64,000 nucleotides of DNA from Planococcus plakortidis (GCF_001687605.2 NZ_CP016539.2:1642501-1706500), one strand, 5' to 3'; counted from the stretch's first letter, positions 8,153-16,768 are shown. Numbers and translations are program-made. The notes: generated by a model not told the origin, from the sequence alone.

Positions 8153-9396
8153 ATGAAACTATATCCAATAACGGCATTTAGCGTCATGGCGCTTGCTTTG
8201 TCAGCCTGTTCATCTGAAGAGGCTGGAAACGGAACCGAGACAGACAGCTTATTGACAGATGACTGGGCAGTGATTCAAGAAGCGGCACAAGGCCAGGAAG
8301 TCAATATGTACATGTGGGGCGGAAACGACAACATCAATAATTATTTAGATGAATGGGTCGCCCCGCGCATGGAAGAACAGCACGGAATTGAATTGACCCG
8401 TGTGCCGATGAATGACGCGCAAGACATCATCAATCAATTGCTCGACGAAAAAACGGCCGGTAAAACCGATGGCAGCATGGACATCGTCTGGATCAACGGC
8501 GAAAACTTCAAAGCCGCAAAAGACAAGGGCTTGCTGTGGGGCGACTTCACCGGGCAATTGCCGAATTTCAACGACTATGTCGATGCGGATGCACCGGAAG
8601 TATCCGAGGATTTCGGGGAACCGGTGGAAGGCTTGGAAGCACCGTGGGGCAAGGCGCAATTCGTATTCGTGCATGATGAAAGCCAACACGAAAATCCGCC
8701 GAAATCGATGGATGAACTCGCCGACTGGGTGCAAAAACACCCGGGGCAGTTCACGTACCCTGCACCGCCTGATTTTACAGGCAGCGCATTTATCCGCCAC
8801 GTGTTGTACGAAACAACTGGCGGCCACGAGCAGTACGCCCAGCCCGCTGCAGAGATAGAAGATTTGGAACAGCGCCTCAAGCCGATGTGGCAATACTTGA
8901 ATAGCATCGAGCCGTATTTATGGCGGGAGGGCGAAACCTACCCGGAAAGCTTGGCGAAACAAGACCAATTGTTTGCGAGCGGTGAAATTGGCATGACCAT
9001 GAGCTACGACCCGGCACTCGCTGCAAGTGAAGTGTTGAAAGGGCGGTTCCCGGAGTCGACCCGCACTTATCTATTGGACGGGGGACACTTGCGAATACGC
9101 ATTTCCTGTCGATTCCCTTCAACGCCTCGGATAAAGCGGGAGCGCTTGTCGCGATCAATGAACTGATGTCGCCAGCCGCCCAAACCGCCAAATTATCCCC
9201 TGAGAACTGGGGCGACTTGACGGCGCTCGATTTAGAGAAGCTGTCGCCTGAAGAGCAGCAAGCGATGAACGAAGTGGATCTCGGAAAAGCGACACTTCCA
9301 ATAGAAGAATTGGAACAAAACCGCTTACCTGAATTATCTTCCGATTATATCGACATCATTGAAAAAGGGTGGACGGAACATGTGGCGAAAGAGTAA
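8153..9396 (+). pseudogene. YnjB-like ABC transporter substrate-binding lipoprotein, frameshifted
   Basis: Solute-binding component of a YnjBCD-type ABC importer. It has a signal peptide with lipobox LSAC (Cys near residue 18), then a periplasmic-binding-protein-like body with the YnjB pattern (VNMYMWGGNDNINNYLDEW, DIVWINGENFKAAK). The frame breaks at a GGGGG run at 9080-9084, after TYLLDGG. The rest (NTHFLSIPFNASDKAGALV and on to HVAKE) continues in the next frame to 9396. Adding one G to the run gives LLDGGTLANTHFLSIPFNAS and a normal protein of about 414 residues. Start ATG chosen at 8153, ten bases after AGGA; the upstream GTG is too close. The substrate of YnjB-type systems is not established. 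Confidence 0.8.
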
Positions 9397-10263
9397 ACCC
9401 TATCTTTTGCTGCTGCCGGCTGCCGGTGTAATCATCCTCCTGTTTTTCGGGGGATTTTTGATGGTTTGCTGAAAAGCTTCGGCTATTTTCCTGCGATCGG
9501 ACAGACCGACTGGAACTTGGCGGCTTACGACAGGCTTTTAAGTTCCGGCGCTTTTTGGGAATCGCTGATGCTCACGCTGCGAGTTGCGGCACTGTCATCG
9601 CTCTTGTCTGCTGTCATCGGAGCGCTGGTCGCTATAGCATTGTTTTTCCTGAATGATGCCATGAGAACCAAGTCACCGAAAGCCTGGCATCGCCTGTTCC
9701 AATTGCCCTTGACCATACCGCACCTGGTCGCCGGTTATATCATCGTGCTGCTGTTTATGCAAAGCGGTTTTGTGTCGAGAATTCTCGCAGCGATTGGCTG
9801 GATCGACGACATCGCGGATTTTCCGGTGCTCGTCAACGACCCATTCGGCTGGGGGATCATTTTTACTTATGCGTGGAAAGAAGCGCCTTTTGTTTCGCTC
9901 ATGCTGTATCCGGTGCTGTCACGCATCCACGGATCCTGGCGCGAAGTGTCACGTGTTTTTGGAGCGGGCAACTGGCCATTCATCCGTGAAGTGGTGATGC
10001 CTGTCATGATGCCGGCATGGACGGTTGCGACATTCATCGTCTTTGTCTTTACGTTTTCCGCTTTTGAAGTGCCGTATCTGCTCGGCGTCACTTATCCGAG
10101 TGTGCTGCCGGTTTATTCGTATCAGCTTTATACGAGCGGTACGCTTGCCGACCGTCCCGAAGCGCTCGCTATCAATATGATACTCGCGGCGATGACGATT
10201 TTGCTGGGCCTTGTTACGTATTACTTCAGTAAGCGCTGGAATGTGCTGAAGGGATGGGGATAA
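9380..10263 (+). pseudogene. YnjC-like ABC transporter permease (first permease), frameshifted near the N-terminus
   Basis: Inner-membrane permease of the same importer. The ATG at 9380 overlaps the end of the binding-protein gene and begins WRKSKPYLLLLPAAGVIILL, the first helix. The frame then stops at 9472. The rest of the protein (DGLLKSFGYFPAIGQT onward) lies in another frame, which by itself could only start at 9466. Adding one G to the GGGGG run at 9449-9453 gives LLFFGGIFDGLLKSFGYF and restores one open frame of about 294 residues. The permease EAA-like loop (REVSRVFGAGNWPFIREVVMP) is present. The stop overlaps the next gene (TAATG). Same kind of lesion as in the gene before it. Confidence 0.8.
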
Positions 10264-11090
10264 TGAAAAAACATCCGAGGTTCCTGTCCTTGTTTTTATT
10301 CATTGGAGTATTCATTTTTGTCATCGTTCCATTTGTTCCCTTGATTTTCACAAGCCTGTCATTCGGCTGGCGCTGGCCGGATGTGGTTCCGCAAGCCTGG
10401 AGCCTTCGTGCATGGGAGTATGTCGTGAATGACGGGCGCACATGGCAAGCGGTCGGCATCAGCTTATCGATTGCGCTGATCGTAACGGCCATCAATATCG
10501 CACTTGCGATCCCGGCCGCCAACGCCTTGATGCGTTATCCGGTCCGCGGCAAATGGTTGTTTGAAGCGATCATTTTTTCGCCGATCATCATTCCGCCGTT
10601 TATCTCGGTCATGGGAATCCACTTAACTTTTTTGCGGCTTGGCTTGACGGAAACCGTTTTGGGAGTTGTGTTGGCGCATATCGCGCCGACCTTGCCGTAT
10701 ATGTTCCGGGCGCTCATGATCAGCTATCAAACCTTATCAACTGATTGGGAAGACCAAGCGCGCATGTTGGGGGCAGGCGCGATGCCGCGATTCTTTCATG
10801 TTGTGCTGCCGCATCTCGCCCCCGGCATAGTGGCTGGCGCGAGTTTGAGCGTCTTGATTTCCCTGAGCCAATACTTGATCACCTTCATCATCGGTGCCGG
10901 CCAAGTGGTCACTCTGCCCATTTTGCTGTTTCCGTTCATCAGTGGGGGAGATCCTGGCGTAGCGTCAGCTTATTCGTTACTTTATGCAGCGATCGCTATT
11001 TTGGCCTTGATCGTCATGGATGCAGCGTTAAGACGCTATTACCAGAGGAATAAAGCTACGAAAGAGCAGGCGAAAGGAGTGAAACCGTGA
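10263..11090 (+). CDS. ABC transporter permease (second permease of the YnjBCD-like importer)
   Basis: A 275-residue binding-protein-dependent transport permease with about six transmembrane helices and the conserved cytoplasmic loop EDQARMLGAGAMPRFFHVVLP that docks on the ATPase. E. coli YnjC carries two permease halves in one polypeptide; here they are two genes. The ATG at 10263 shares its A with the previous stop and follows AAGGGA by nine bases, so it is preferred over the ATG three codons earlier. The stop TGA overlaps the GTG start of the ATPase gene. Intact in this sequence. Confidence 0.85.
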   Translation: MKKHPRFLSLFLFIGVFIFVIVPFVPLIFTSLSFGWRWPDVVPQAWSLRAWEYVVNDGRTWQAVGISLSIALIVTAINIALAIPAANALMRYPVRGKWLFEAIIFSPIIIPPFISVMGIHLTFLRLGLTETVLGVVLAHIAPTLPYMFRALMISYQTLSTDWEDQARMLGAGAMPRFFHVVLPHLAPGIVAGASLSVLISLSQYLITFIIGAGQVVTLPILLFPFISGGDPGVASAYSLLYAAIAILALIVMDAALRRYYQRNKATKEQAKGVKP

Positions 11091-12154
11091 GCGATTTGCG
11101 CATCATCGATATACAAAAGCGCTACATATCCGCACAGGCAAGAGAAGAAAATCCATTCATGCTTCACCCGGTCCGGCTGGCCATTCGTGAAGGCGAGTTC
11201 TTTTCGCTTCTTGGCCCTTCCGGCTGCGGCAAGACGACTTTGCTGAAACTGGTCGCGGGCTTATTGGAAGCGGATGGCGGAGAGCTTTGGGTGGGGGATG
11301 AAAACTTGACGAACGTGCCCCCTGAATCGAGACGATTCGCCATGGTGTTTCAGCAATCGTTGCTGTTTCCGCATAAAACCATCGAAGACAATGTCGCGTT
11401 CGGCTTGAAAATGCAGAAAGTCGGCAAACAGCAGCGCTTGAAAGCCGCGCGTGAAATGCTCGAACATGTCGGTCTCAGTGGATTCGGCAGCCGCTTTCCC
11501 GACGAACTGAGCGGAGGGCAGCAGCAGCGCGTGGCACTCGCAAGGGCGTTGGTGGCTAATCCCCGCGTCTTGTTGATGGATGAGCCATTCAGCGCGCTCG
11601 ATCCAGGACTTAGGCAAGAAATGCGCGAGCTGCTGAGCCGCATCCAAAAAGAATTTCGCGTCACCGTTTTGTTCGTGACGCATGACCGCGATGAAGCATT
11701 CGCGTTATCCGACCGGATCGCGGTCATGGGCGAAGGCAAATTGCAACAAGTCGGCAGTGCGCGGGAATTATACGAACGCCCTGAAACGACAGCGGTCGCG
11801 TCGTTCCTTGGCTTGCGAAATATCTTGGGCGGTGTGATCGAGAACGGCCATTTCGCCTCTTCCGATAAAATAATGGAAGCCGCTGTACATCTGCCGCTTT
11901 CAGACGGCGATTATTTCATGGTCATCAGGCCAGAAGCGATCAAAGCGTCGGAAAACGGTCAATCGGGCCACGCCCGGGTGAGGGGCGTTGTCCAGGAAAT
12001 GAAGTATGGGCGCGGCATATACAGCCTGATAGTAAAAGTTCGAAAGCAGTTGTTGGAATGTGTGCTGACGACCGCACAAGCTGAAAAAACTGCCGTCGGA
12101 GAACCGATCGATTTGTTCGTGGATATGAAAGAGGTTTGGTTTCTGAAAGAATAA
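11087..12154 (+). CDS. ABC transporter ATP-binding protein (YnjD-like)
   Basis: A 355-residue ATPase that would energise the YnjBCD-like importer. Walker A GPSGCGKTT is near residue 44. The Q-loop region VFQQSLLFPH, the signature LSGGQQQRVALARAL, Walker B VLLMDEPFSALD and the switch His in FVTHDRDEA follow in normal order. A TOBE-type regulatory domain fills the last 120 residues. The start is GTG at 11087, seven bases after AAAGGAG and overlapping the stop of the permease gene. The order of lipoprotein, permease, permease, ATPase in overlapping frames shows one operon, ended by the hairpin at 12171. Confidence 0.88.
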   Translation: MSDLRIIDIQKRYISAQAREENPFMLHPVRLAIREGEFFSLLGPSGCGKTTLLKLVAGLLEADGGELWVGDENLTNVPPESRRFAMVFQQSLLFPHKTIEDNVAFGLKMQKVGKQQRLKAAREMLEHVGLSGFGSRFPDELSGGQQQRVALARALVANPRVLLMDEPFSALDPGLRQEMRELLSRIQKEFRVTVLFVTHDRDEAFALSDRIAVMGEGKLQQVGSARELYERPETTAVASFLGLRNILGGVIENGHFASSDKIMEAAVHLPLSDGDYFMVIRPEAIKASENGQSGHARVRGVVQEMKYGRGIYSLIVKVRKQLLECVLTTAQAEKTAVGEPIDLFVDMKEVWFLKE

Positions 12155-12170
12155 CGCCAATTCAATCACA

Positions 12171-12207
12171 AAGCCCTTTGCCAATTCGAATGGCAAAGGG
12201 CTTTATA
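12171..12207 (+). terminator. terminator of the YnjBCD-like operon
   Basis: Thirteen-base stem AAGCCCTTTGCCA / TGGCAAAGGGCTT with a six-base loop, 17 bases after the ATPase stop. The T-run is weak (TTTATAATT). Confidence 0.75.
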
Positions 12208-12309
12208 ATTCCATCAGTTCAAAAGGCACACCCCATCCGCAATGGGGTGATCCTTCCATGCGTCTCGAGAAATTGGGTTATTTTTACTGATTATTTTTGC
12301 AGTAATCAA

Positions 12310-12338
12310 TAGAACAAGTGTTCTGTTTGTGGTAAAAT
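12310..12338 (+). promoter_or_regulatory. toxin promoter with overlapping LexA (SOS) box
   Basis: -10 TAAAAT at 12333-12338 and a weak -35 TAGAAC at 12310-12315, 17 bases apart. The palindrome AGAACAAGTGTTCT (12311-12324) overlaps the -35. It contains GAAC-N4-GTTC, the core of the Bacillus LexA/DinR box (consensus CGAACRNRYGTTYC, 12 of 14 matched). A LexA dimer here would block the promoter until DNA damage. Confidence 0.75.
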
Positions 12339-12344
12339 AAAGGT

Positions 12345-12614
12345 ACAGCTGCATGAGGGCGGTTTGGCCATTCCCTATAGAAAGGGGGTGGTAGCATGAC
12401 CATGGCAGAAGCATTTTCGCTTGTGTTCACGAGTGTCGGGTTGACGATTAGCGCATTGACGCTTGTCCTATCCTTGATTCTGGTCATTCCGAAAAAAAAA
12501 TAACCGTCCCATTGGCGTGGGCTGACGGTTATTTCGTAAACCTATAGTGTCCAGCCGACCGCCCTCGAAAGGCGGCATGCAGCTGGCCGGATGCATACAG
12601 CATCCGGTTTTTTT
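12345..12614 (+). ncRNA. predicted toxin mRNA with structured leader and terminator
   Basis: The transcript runs from the predicted start near 12345 to the hairpin CCGGATGC / GCATCCGG (12587-12607) plus seven T, about 270 nt. In the leader, CATTCCC pairs with GGGGGTG around an eight-base loop and would mask the ribosome binding site. A further hairpin, CCGCCCTCGAAAGGCGG, lies in the 3' part. Long 3' regions and a sequestered ribosome binding site are typical of Bacillus type I toxin mRNAs such as bsrG and txpA. Confidence 0.65.
12396..12503 (+). CDS. putative holin-like type I toxin, 35 aa
   Basis: A 35-residue peptide: a short N-terminus MTMAEAFSLVF, one long hydrophobic helix (about residues 12-32) and a basic tail, PKKK. 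The EAFSLV motif at residues 5-10 matches the EAL-x-LM pattern of the putative holin-like toxin family (TxpA/BsrG-like small membrane toxins). The ATG follows AGAAAGGGGGTGG by a few bases. A second in-frame ATG two codons later is possible. The stop lies inside the terminator of the opposing antisense RNA, so the RNAs overlap over the whole 3' half. The expected action is membrane insertion and depolarisation or envelope damage; this is inferred from the family, not shown. Confidence 0.7.
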   Translation: MTMAEAFSLVFTSVGLTISALTLVLSLILVIPKKK

Positions 12615-12618
12615 CGTT
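12492..12618 (-). ncRNA. predicted antisense antitoxin RNA, about 127 nt
   Basis: On the minus strand a promoter (12625-12652) starts an RNA near 12618. It crosses the 3' part of the toxin transcript and ends at a hairpin AATAACCGTC / GACGGTTATT (12499-12533) followed by nine T at 12492-12500. The RNA is fully complementary to the last roughly 120 bases of the toxin mRNA, including the toxin stop codon. This is the layout of RatA/TxpA and SR4/BsrG. It also lies directly downstream of namA, and its terminator is the only good one behind that gene, so namA read-through could add to antitoxin levels. Confidence 0.65.
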
Positions 12619-12624
12619 ACTTTC

Positions 12625-12652
12625 AGTATACTAAATTACAGCTATTTTGCAA
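12625..12652 (-). promoter_or_regulatory. promoter of the antisense antitoxin RNA
   Basis: Minus strand -35 TTGCAA (12647-12652), 16-base spacer, -10 TATACT (12625-12630), placed between the namA stop and the antisense RNA. No LexA box overlaps it, so it would be constitutive. Confidence 0.65.
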
Positions 12653-12657
12653 CTGTC

Positions 12658-13674
12658 TCATATCCAACCCCGATCATAAGGCACTGGGGCCTCGATATCG
12701 GCTCCAAGCTCACGTGCGGCGGTGTATGCCCAATACGGATTGCGCAGCAACTCGCGTGCCAGGAAGATGAAATCGGCACGGCCGTTCTGGAGAATTTCTT
12801 CTGCATGGCGTGGCTCGGTGATCAAGCCGACAGCGCCGGTTGCGATCGGTGTTTCTTTTTTGATCGTTTCCGCAAAGTTCACTTGATAGCCAGGGAACAC
12901 CGGAATCTGTGCCGGCACGACGGCTCCTGAACTGACATCGATCAAATCGACGTGCTGCTGTTTCATCCACTTGGTCATCTCGACATATTGTTCAGGCGTC
13001 ATGCCGCCGTCTGTGTAATCCTCTGCCGAAATGCGCACGAATAATGGACCGTCCCAAACGGCATTCACTGCGTCCAATACACGGCCAAGCAGGCGGTAGC
13101 GATTCTCGCTTGTCCCGCCATACTCGTCAGTGCGCTGATTGGTCAGTGGAGACAAGAACTGGTTGATCAAATAGCCATGCGCTGCGTGGATCTCGATTAC
13201 ATCAAAACCGGCTTTTTTGGCGCGAACGGCGCCATCCTGGAATGCTTGGACCGTTTCGTCGATTTCGTCTATCGTCATCGCTTTCGGTGTTTTGTATTTA
13301 TCATTGAAGGCAATCGCACTTGGGGCCTGGATGTCGCCATCGACTGTCGCTTTTCTGCCGGCATGAGCAAGCTGGATGCCGGTTTTCGCGCCATTCGCTT
13401 TCATCAGGCGGACGATTTCTCCCTGCCCGTCGATGTGGGCATCACTCCATATGCCGAGGTCGCGGGAAGAAATGCGCCCGATCGGCTGCACGGCAGTCGC
13501 TTCGGTGATGATCAATCCGACACCGCCAACCGCACGCGTCGGGTAATGGACACGGTGCCAATCGGTGACATGCCCGTCTTCTTTATCGCTTTGGTACATG
13601 CACATCGGCGCCATGACGATACGGTTTTTGAAATGGACGCCTTTGAGCTCGAATTCTTCGAAAAGTTTTGCCAC
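12658..13674 (-). CDS. namA: NADPH dehydrogenase NamA (old yellow enzyme, YqjM type)
   Basis: A 338-residue FMN-dependent ene-reductase, the exact length of B. subtilis YqjM/NamA. It starts [20 protein letters not shown] and has the NamA-type flavin-site MAPMCMYQ with Cys near residue 26. The HAGRKA motif is near residue 105, the substrate-binding pair HAAHGYL near 164-170, and FVRIS with the phosphate-binding GAVGLI follow. It reduces activated C=C bonds using NADPH and acts in the cytosol in xenobiotic or oxidative-stress defence. The ATG is preceded by a GAAGGAGGAA site. No own terminator is seen; transcription would run into the antitoxin RNA terminator at 12492. Confidence 0.93.
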   Translation of the reverse strand: MAKLFEEFELKGVHFKNRIVMAPMCMYQSDKEDGHVTDWHRVHYPTRAVGGVGLIITEATAVQPIGRISSRDLGIWSDAHIDGQGEIVRLMKANGAKTGIQLAHAGRKATVDGDIQAPSAIAFNDKYKTPKAMTIDEIDETVQAFQDGAVRAKKAGFDVIEIHAAHGYLINQFLSPLTNQRTDEYGGTSENRYRLLGRVLDAVNAVWDGPLFVRISAEDYTDGGMTPEQYVEMTKWMKQQHVDLIDVSSGAVVPAQIPVFPGYQVNFAETIKKETPIATGAVGLITEPRHAEEILQNGRADFIFLARELLRNPYWAYTAARELGADIEAPVPYDRGWI

Positions 13675-13792
13675 GTGTTATTCCTCCTTCAGTCTCTATA
13701 CAAGAAATCAGTATACCGGAAAAGTGGTCCCACTTCGATTCGGAAGCCTTGCGCTCCTGGAGCTGCCCGATGCGCAGTTTCGCGAACCGATC

Positions 13793-13824
13793 AAAAAAAA
13801 CCGTGAAAGCGGGTGCTTTCACGG
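13793..13824 (-). terminator. terminator of proC
   Basis: Perfect ten-base stem CCGTGAAAGC / GCTTTCACGG with a four-base loop. On the minus strand it is followed by eight T, just past the proC stop. Confidence 0.9.
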
Positions 13825-13839
13825 GGCATGATGGATCCG

Positions 13840-14643
13840 TTATTCGAATTCTTTCCCAAGCTCACGGGAGCGGTTGGCAGCCGAAGTGACACAATCGCCG
13901 ACGATGCGCTTGAAGTCGTTATCGTAAAGCGCCTGAAGTCCGGCAGCGGTCGTGCCGTTCGGGCTCGTGACGCGCTTGCGCAATTCGCCGAAATCTTCCT
14001 GCTGGAGCATTTCCGCTGCGCCGTCGAATGTTTGGCGGACCAACTTTTTCGCATCCGCTGAAGACAGTCCGTTATCGATCCCAGCCTGTACCATGGATTC
14101 AGCGAAATAATAAAGATACGCCGGTCCGCTGCCCGCGATGCCAGTCACCGCGTGCAATTGGTCTTCTTCCACGACCGTTACGCCGCCGATTGACGACAAT
14201 AGCTTTCTCAACAAATGCTGCTGTTCTTTCGTGACGAATTTGCTCCAGGCGACGCCTGTAGCCGACTTGCCGATTTGCGCGGATGTATTCGGCATCGCGC
14301 GGGCAACGGCGAAATCGCCGACATGCTTTTGGATCGTCTCAATCGAAACGCCTGCCGCGACGGAGACGATAACGGTATCGCCAGTCAATTTCTCGCGGAT
14401 GCCTTTCAATGCCACTTCGACATCTTTCGGTTTCATCGCAAGCAGGATGAAATCAGCATCTCCCAGTTCGGTCTTGTCGTCACAGACGATGTTGACCCCA
14501 TATTCATCATGTAAAAATTCCAGTCGGTCCTGGTCCGACCGGTTCATGACAGAGATTTCTTCCGGTTTCATGATTCGTTTATTGATCCAGCCGTGGATCA
14601 TGGATTCGGCCATCGAACCGGCCCCTACACATACAATTTTCAT
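13840..14643 (-). CDS. proC: pyrroline-5-carboxylate reductase
   Basis: A 267-residue enzyme that reduces pyrroline-5-carboxylate to proline with NAD(P)H, the last step of proline synthesis. It has the N-terminal Rossmann loop VGAGSMAESMIHG (about 6-18), the cofactor segment FILLAMKPKDV (about 66-76) and the family signature in GIAGSGPAYLYYFAESMVQAG (about 160-180). The ATG at 14643 is preferred to the GTG at 14652 because AAGGAAG lies about eight bases before the ATG and overlaps the GTG. The gene is preceded by a proline-type T-box leader with a consensus promoter and is followed by its own terminator, so it is a single regulated unit (like B. subtilis proI). Confidence 0.93.
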   Translation of the reverse strand: MKIVCVGAGSMAESMIHGWINKRIMKPEEISVMNRSDQDRLEFLHDEYGVNIVCDDKTELGDADFILLAMKPKDVEVALKGIREKLTGDTVIVSVAAGVSIETIQKHVGDFAVARAMPNTSAQIGKSATGVAWSKFVTKEQQHLLRKLLSSIGGVTVVEEDQLHAVTGIAGSGPAYLYYFAESMVQAGIDNGLSSADAKKLVRQTFDGAAEMLQQEDFGELRKRVTSPNGTTAAGLQALYDNDFKRIVGDCVTSAANRSRELGKEFE

Positions 14644-14661
14644 TCGTTCCACTTCCTTTTC

Positions 14662-14900
14662 TCAAAATAAAAAGCGCAATCATCCCTGTTATTCCAAGGA
14701 CGAAAACGCTTGTTTCCGCGGTACCACCTAAGTTTGCACAATGCACAACTCGATATCCTTATCGCGGACAGACGGCCGTGTTTGCACGGCAGCTCAGAAG
14801 CAGGTTCAGGAAGGGAGCGGGGGTGCGGCGTTTCAGCGTTGGCTGCACTCTCTTGTGCCCATCACCTTCCGTACTAATCTTCATCTACGCTTACATATGT
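14662..14900 (-). promoter_or_regulatory. T-box leader (proline-specific) of proC
   Basis: The minus strand carries the invariant antiterminator sequence AGGTGGTACCGCG (14717-14728). It is followed by a competing terminator hairpin (GCG..TCGTCC / GGGATGA..CGC) with a T-run ending near 14662. In the upstream Stem I region the sequence TGAACCTGC places CCT, a proline codon, in the specifier position (14802-14804). Uncharged tRNA-Pro would stabilise the antiterminator and switch on proC. The specifier fits the product of the gene. Confidence 0.88.
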
Positions 14901-14906
14901 TATTGA

Positions 14907-14935
14907 ATTATAGTCAATAGAATTTTATTTGTCAA
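14907..14935 (-). promoter_or_regulatory. consensus sigma-A promoter of the T-box/proC transcript
   Basis: Perfect TTGACA (14930-14935) and TATAAT (14907-14912) on the minus strand with a 17-base spacer. The start of transcription is expected near 14900. Confidence 0.9.
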
Positions 14936-15011
14936 ATCAGCCAGCCGGCGTGACGCCGACTGCCATTCAGGGTATGATAAGTGAATAGACATTCAGTTTA
15001 AGGGAGTGGGA

Positions 15012-15965
15012 ATGATGGAACCAATCAGAATCACCATCCCGACGCCGTTTGCGGTCGGGGATGTCAATTCTTATCTATTGAAAGGCGACGCGTTGACCTT
15101 GATCGACGCCGGGCCAAAAACGCCGGAAGCCTGGGAAGCGCTCAAGGCCGGATTGAAAGCGGCGAATGTTGCTCCTGAAGACATCGAGCAAGTGGTCTTG
15201 ACCCATCACCATCCGGATCACGCGGGATGGGTCGACGGTTTCGAGGACGCGAAACTCTACGGCCATCCATACAATGACTTGTGGCTGCGCCGGGATGAAG
15301 CCTTCTTCGATTATCACGATGCCTTCTATCAGGAGCGCTTGAAGGAAGAAGGGGTTCCGGGTGATTTGATGTTCTGGATGAAGAAAATGAAACGCCCGCT
15401 CAACTTGATGGGCAACCGCCCCCTGGATATGGCGATCAATGAGGGGGATGCGCTGCCGGGGCATCCTGATTGGCATGTGATGGAAACCTTGGGGCATGCG
15501 CAGAGCCATCTATCGTTTTGGAATGCGGAAGCGCGCACGATGATCGGCGGCGACCATGTCATCGCGAAAGTGTCATCGAACCCGCTCATCGAACCGCCGT
15601 ATAACCCGGAAGAAGGGCGCCCGAAATCCTTGCTGCAATACAACGCCTCCCTCAGCCGCCTGTTGAAAATGCCGATCAATGTCATCTACAGCGGCCACGG
15701 GGAAGATGTGCGCAATGTCCATGAACTGGTTTCCACGCGTCTTGAAAAGCAGCATCAGCGTGCGATGAAAGTATTGGCCATGCTTGACCGGTCACACGAA
15801 CAGTCGGTTTACGAATTGACACAGCAGCTGTTTCCGCATGCCTACGAAAAGGAACTGGGCTTGACCCTGTCCGAGACGATCGGCCAGATCGATTACCTGC
15901 TCGAAGACGGCTTGATCGAAGAGCGGTTGAACGATCGGGGCGTTTTCGTCTACCGACAGGCGTGA
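15012..15965 (+). CDS. MBL-fold metallo-hydrolase
   Basis: A cytosolic metallo-beta-lactamase-fold hydrolase of about 317 residues. The dinuclear metal motif THHHPDHAGW lies at about residues 63-72, with further ligands in LGHAQSHLSFW (about 160) and GGDHV. The C-terminal 80 residues look like a winged-helix domain, as in the glyoxalase II/LACTB2-like group. The ATG at 15012 is chosen from AAGGGAG six bases upstream; an adjacent ATG at 15015 is equally possible, and the GTG at 15006 is too close. The substrate is not predictable; thioester or lactone hydrolysis is usual. Confidence 0.82.
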   Translation: MMEPIRITIPTPFAVGDVNSYLLKGDALTLIDAGPKTPEAWEALKAGLKAANVAPEDIEQVVLTHHHPDHAGWVDGFEDAKLYGHPYNDLWLRRDEAFFDYHDAFYQERLKEEGVPGDLMFWMKKMKRPLNLMGNRPLDMAINEGDALPGHPDWHVMETLGHAQSHLSFWNAEARTMIGGDHVIAKVSSNPLIEPPYNPEEGRPKSLLQYNASLSRLLKMPINVIYSGHGEDVRNVHELVSTRLEKQHQRAMKVLAMLDRSHEQSVYELTQQLFPHAYEKELGLTLSETIGQIDYLLEDGLIEERLNDRGVFVYRQA

Positions 15966-16052
15966 TGAACAGAGTTGCATGCACAAGCTTCAGCAGGTAA
16001 ACTGAAAATTAAGAGTTGCAACAAGAATCTAAGCGTAAAGGATTGGGATAAA

Positions 16053-16646
16053 GTGAAAAAAGCTAGTGTATTTCTTGCAGGCTTCCTGCTATTGGCAGGT
16101 TGCTCCGATGATGCCGCACCGGCAGAGCCGACGGAGCCAGCAGGCAACGAAGAAGAACCGGAAATCGCAGTTGAACAGGAAGGCTTGACGGAAGAAGGCT
16201 TCATCACGCAAATCGGCAATGGCCGCATCCTTATCAACAATATATACTTCGCTGTACCGGAAGACGTTGAAGTCCAGTTTGCGGAAGGCGGCGAAACGAC
16301 AGAGGCTGTCATCAGCGACCTCCGCACCGGCATGAAAGTCTCGACGGACTATACAGGGCCGCTCGAAGAATCATTCCCGATGCAGGGGGAAGCGGAAAAG
16401 ATCACTATTTTGCAGGACGAAGAATCCAAGCGCCAATCGGAAGCTTTGCAGGCGTTTATCAATGAAGAGCAATTATCTAAATTGATCTTGATGGGCCAGC
16501 CCCTTGTGCGCGGCGATGAAATCGGGTTTTTATTCAATGATATGGAAACCGGTGACTTAATGGAAGTACGCATCGACATGAATACTCTGGAATATACGAT
16601 GGGCAATGAGAAAGAGGAAGAACAAACGGAAGACACCGGGGAATAA
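16053..16646 (+). CDS. lipoprotein of unknown function
   Basis: A 197-residue lipoprotein starting at GTG 16053, about ten bases after AAAGGA. A short basic N-terminus (VKKASVF) and hydrophobic helix end in the lipobox LLAGC; an acidic, Pro/Glu-rich linker follows. The body is a mixed alpha/beta domain with two hydrophobic strands (GFITQIGNGRILINNIYFAV, then RTGMKVSTDY), as in small beta-barrel (OB-like) periplasmic domains. I do not recognise the family. It follows the MBL hydrolase by about 85 bases and ends at a strong terminator, so they may share a transcript. Confidence 0.75.
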   Translation: MKKASVFLAGFLLLAGCSDDAAPAEPTEPAGNEEEPEIAVEQEGLTEEGFITQIGNGRILINNIYFAVPEDVEVQFAEGGETTEAVISDLRTGMKVSTDYTGPLEESFPMQGEAEKITILQDEESKRQSEALQAFINEEQLSKLILMGQPLVRGDEIGFLFNDMETGDLMEVRIDMNTLEYTMGNEKEEEQTEDTGE

Positions 16647-16674
16647 GAAAGAAAGCGGATCTCGGGTGCGATGA

Positions 16675-16706
16675 AACCCGGACGGCAATGGGCCGTCCGG
16701 GTTTTT
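16675..16706 (+). terminator. intrinsic terminator after the lipoprotein gene
   Basis: Stem AACCCGGACGGC / GCCGTCCGGGTT with a short loop and five T. Confidence 0.9.
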
Positions 16707-16768
16707 GCATGCGAAGAAACAACCGTTTCTTATAGTAGAAACCCGATTTTTGCATATTTCCTAAAAAA

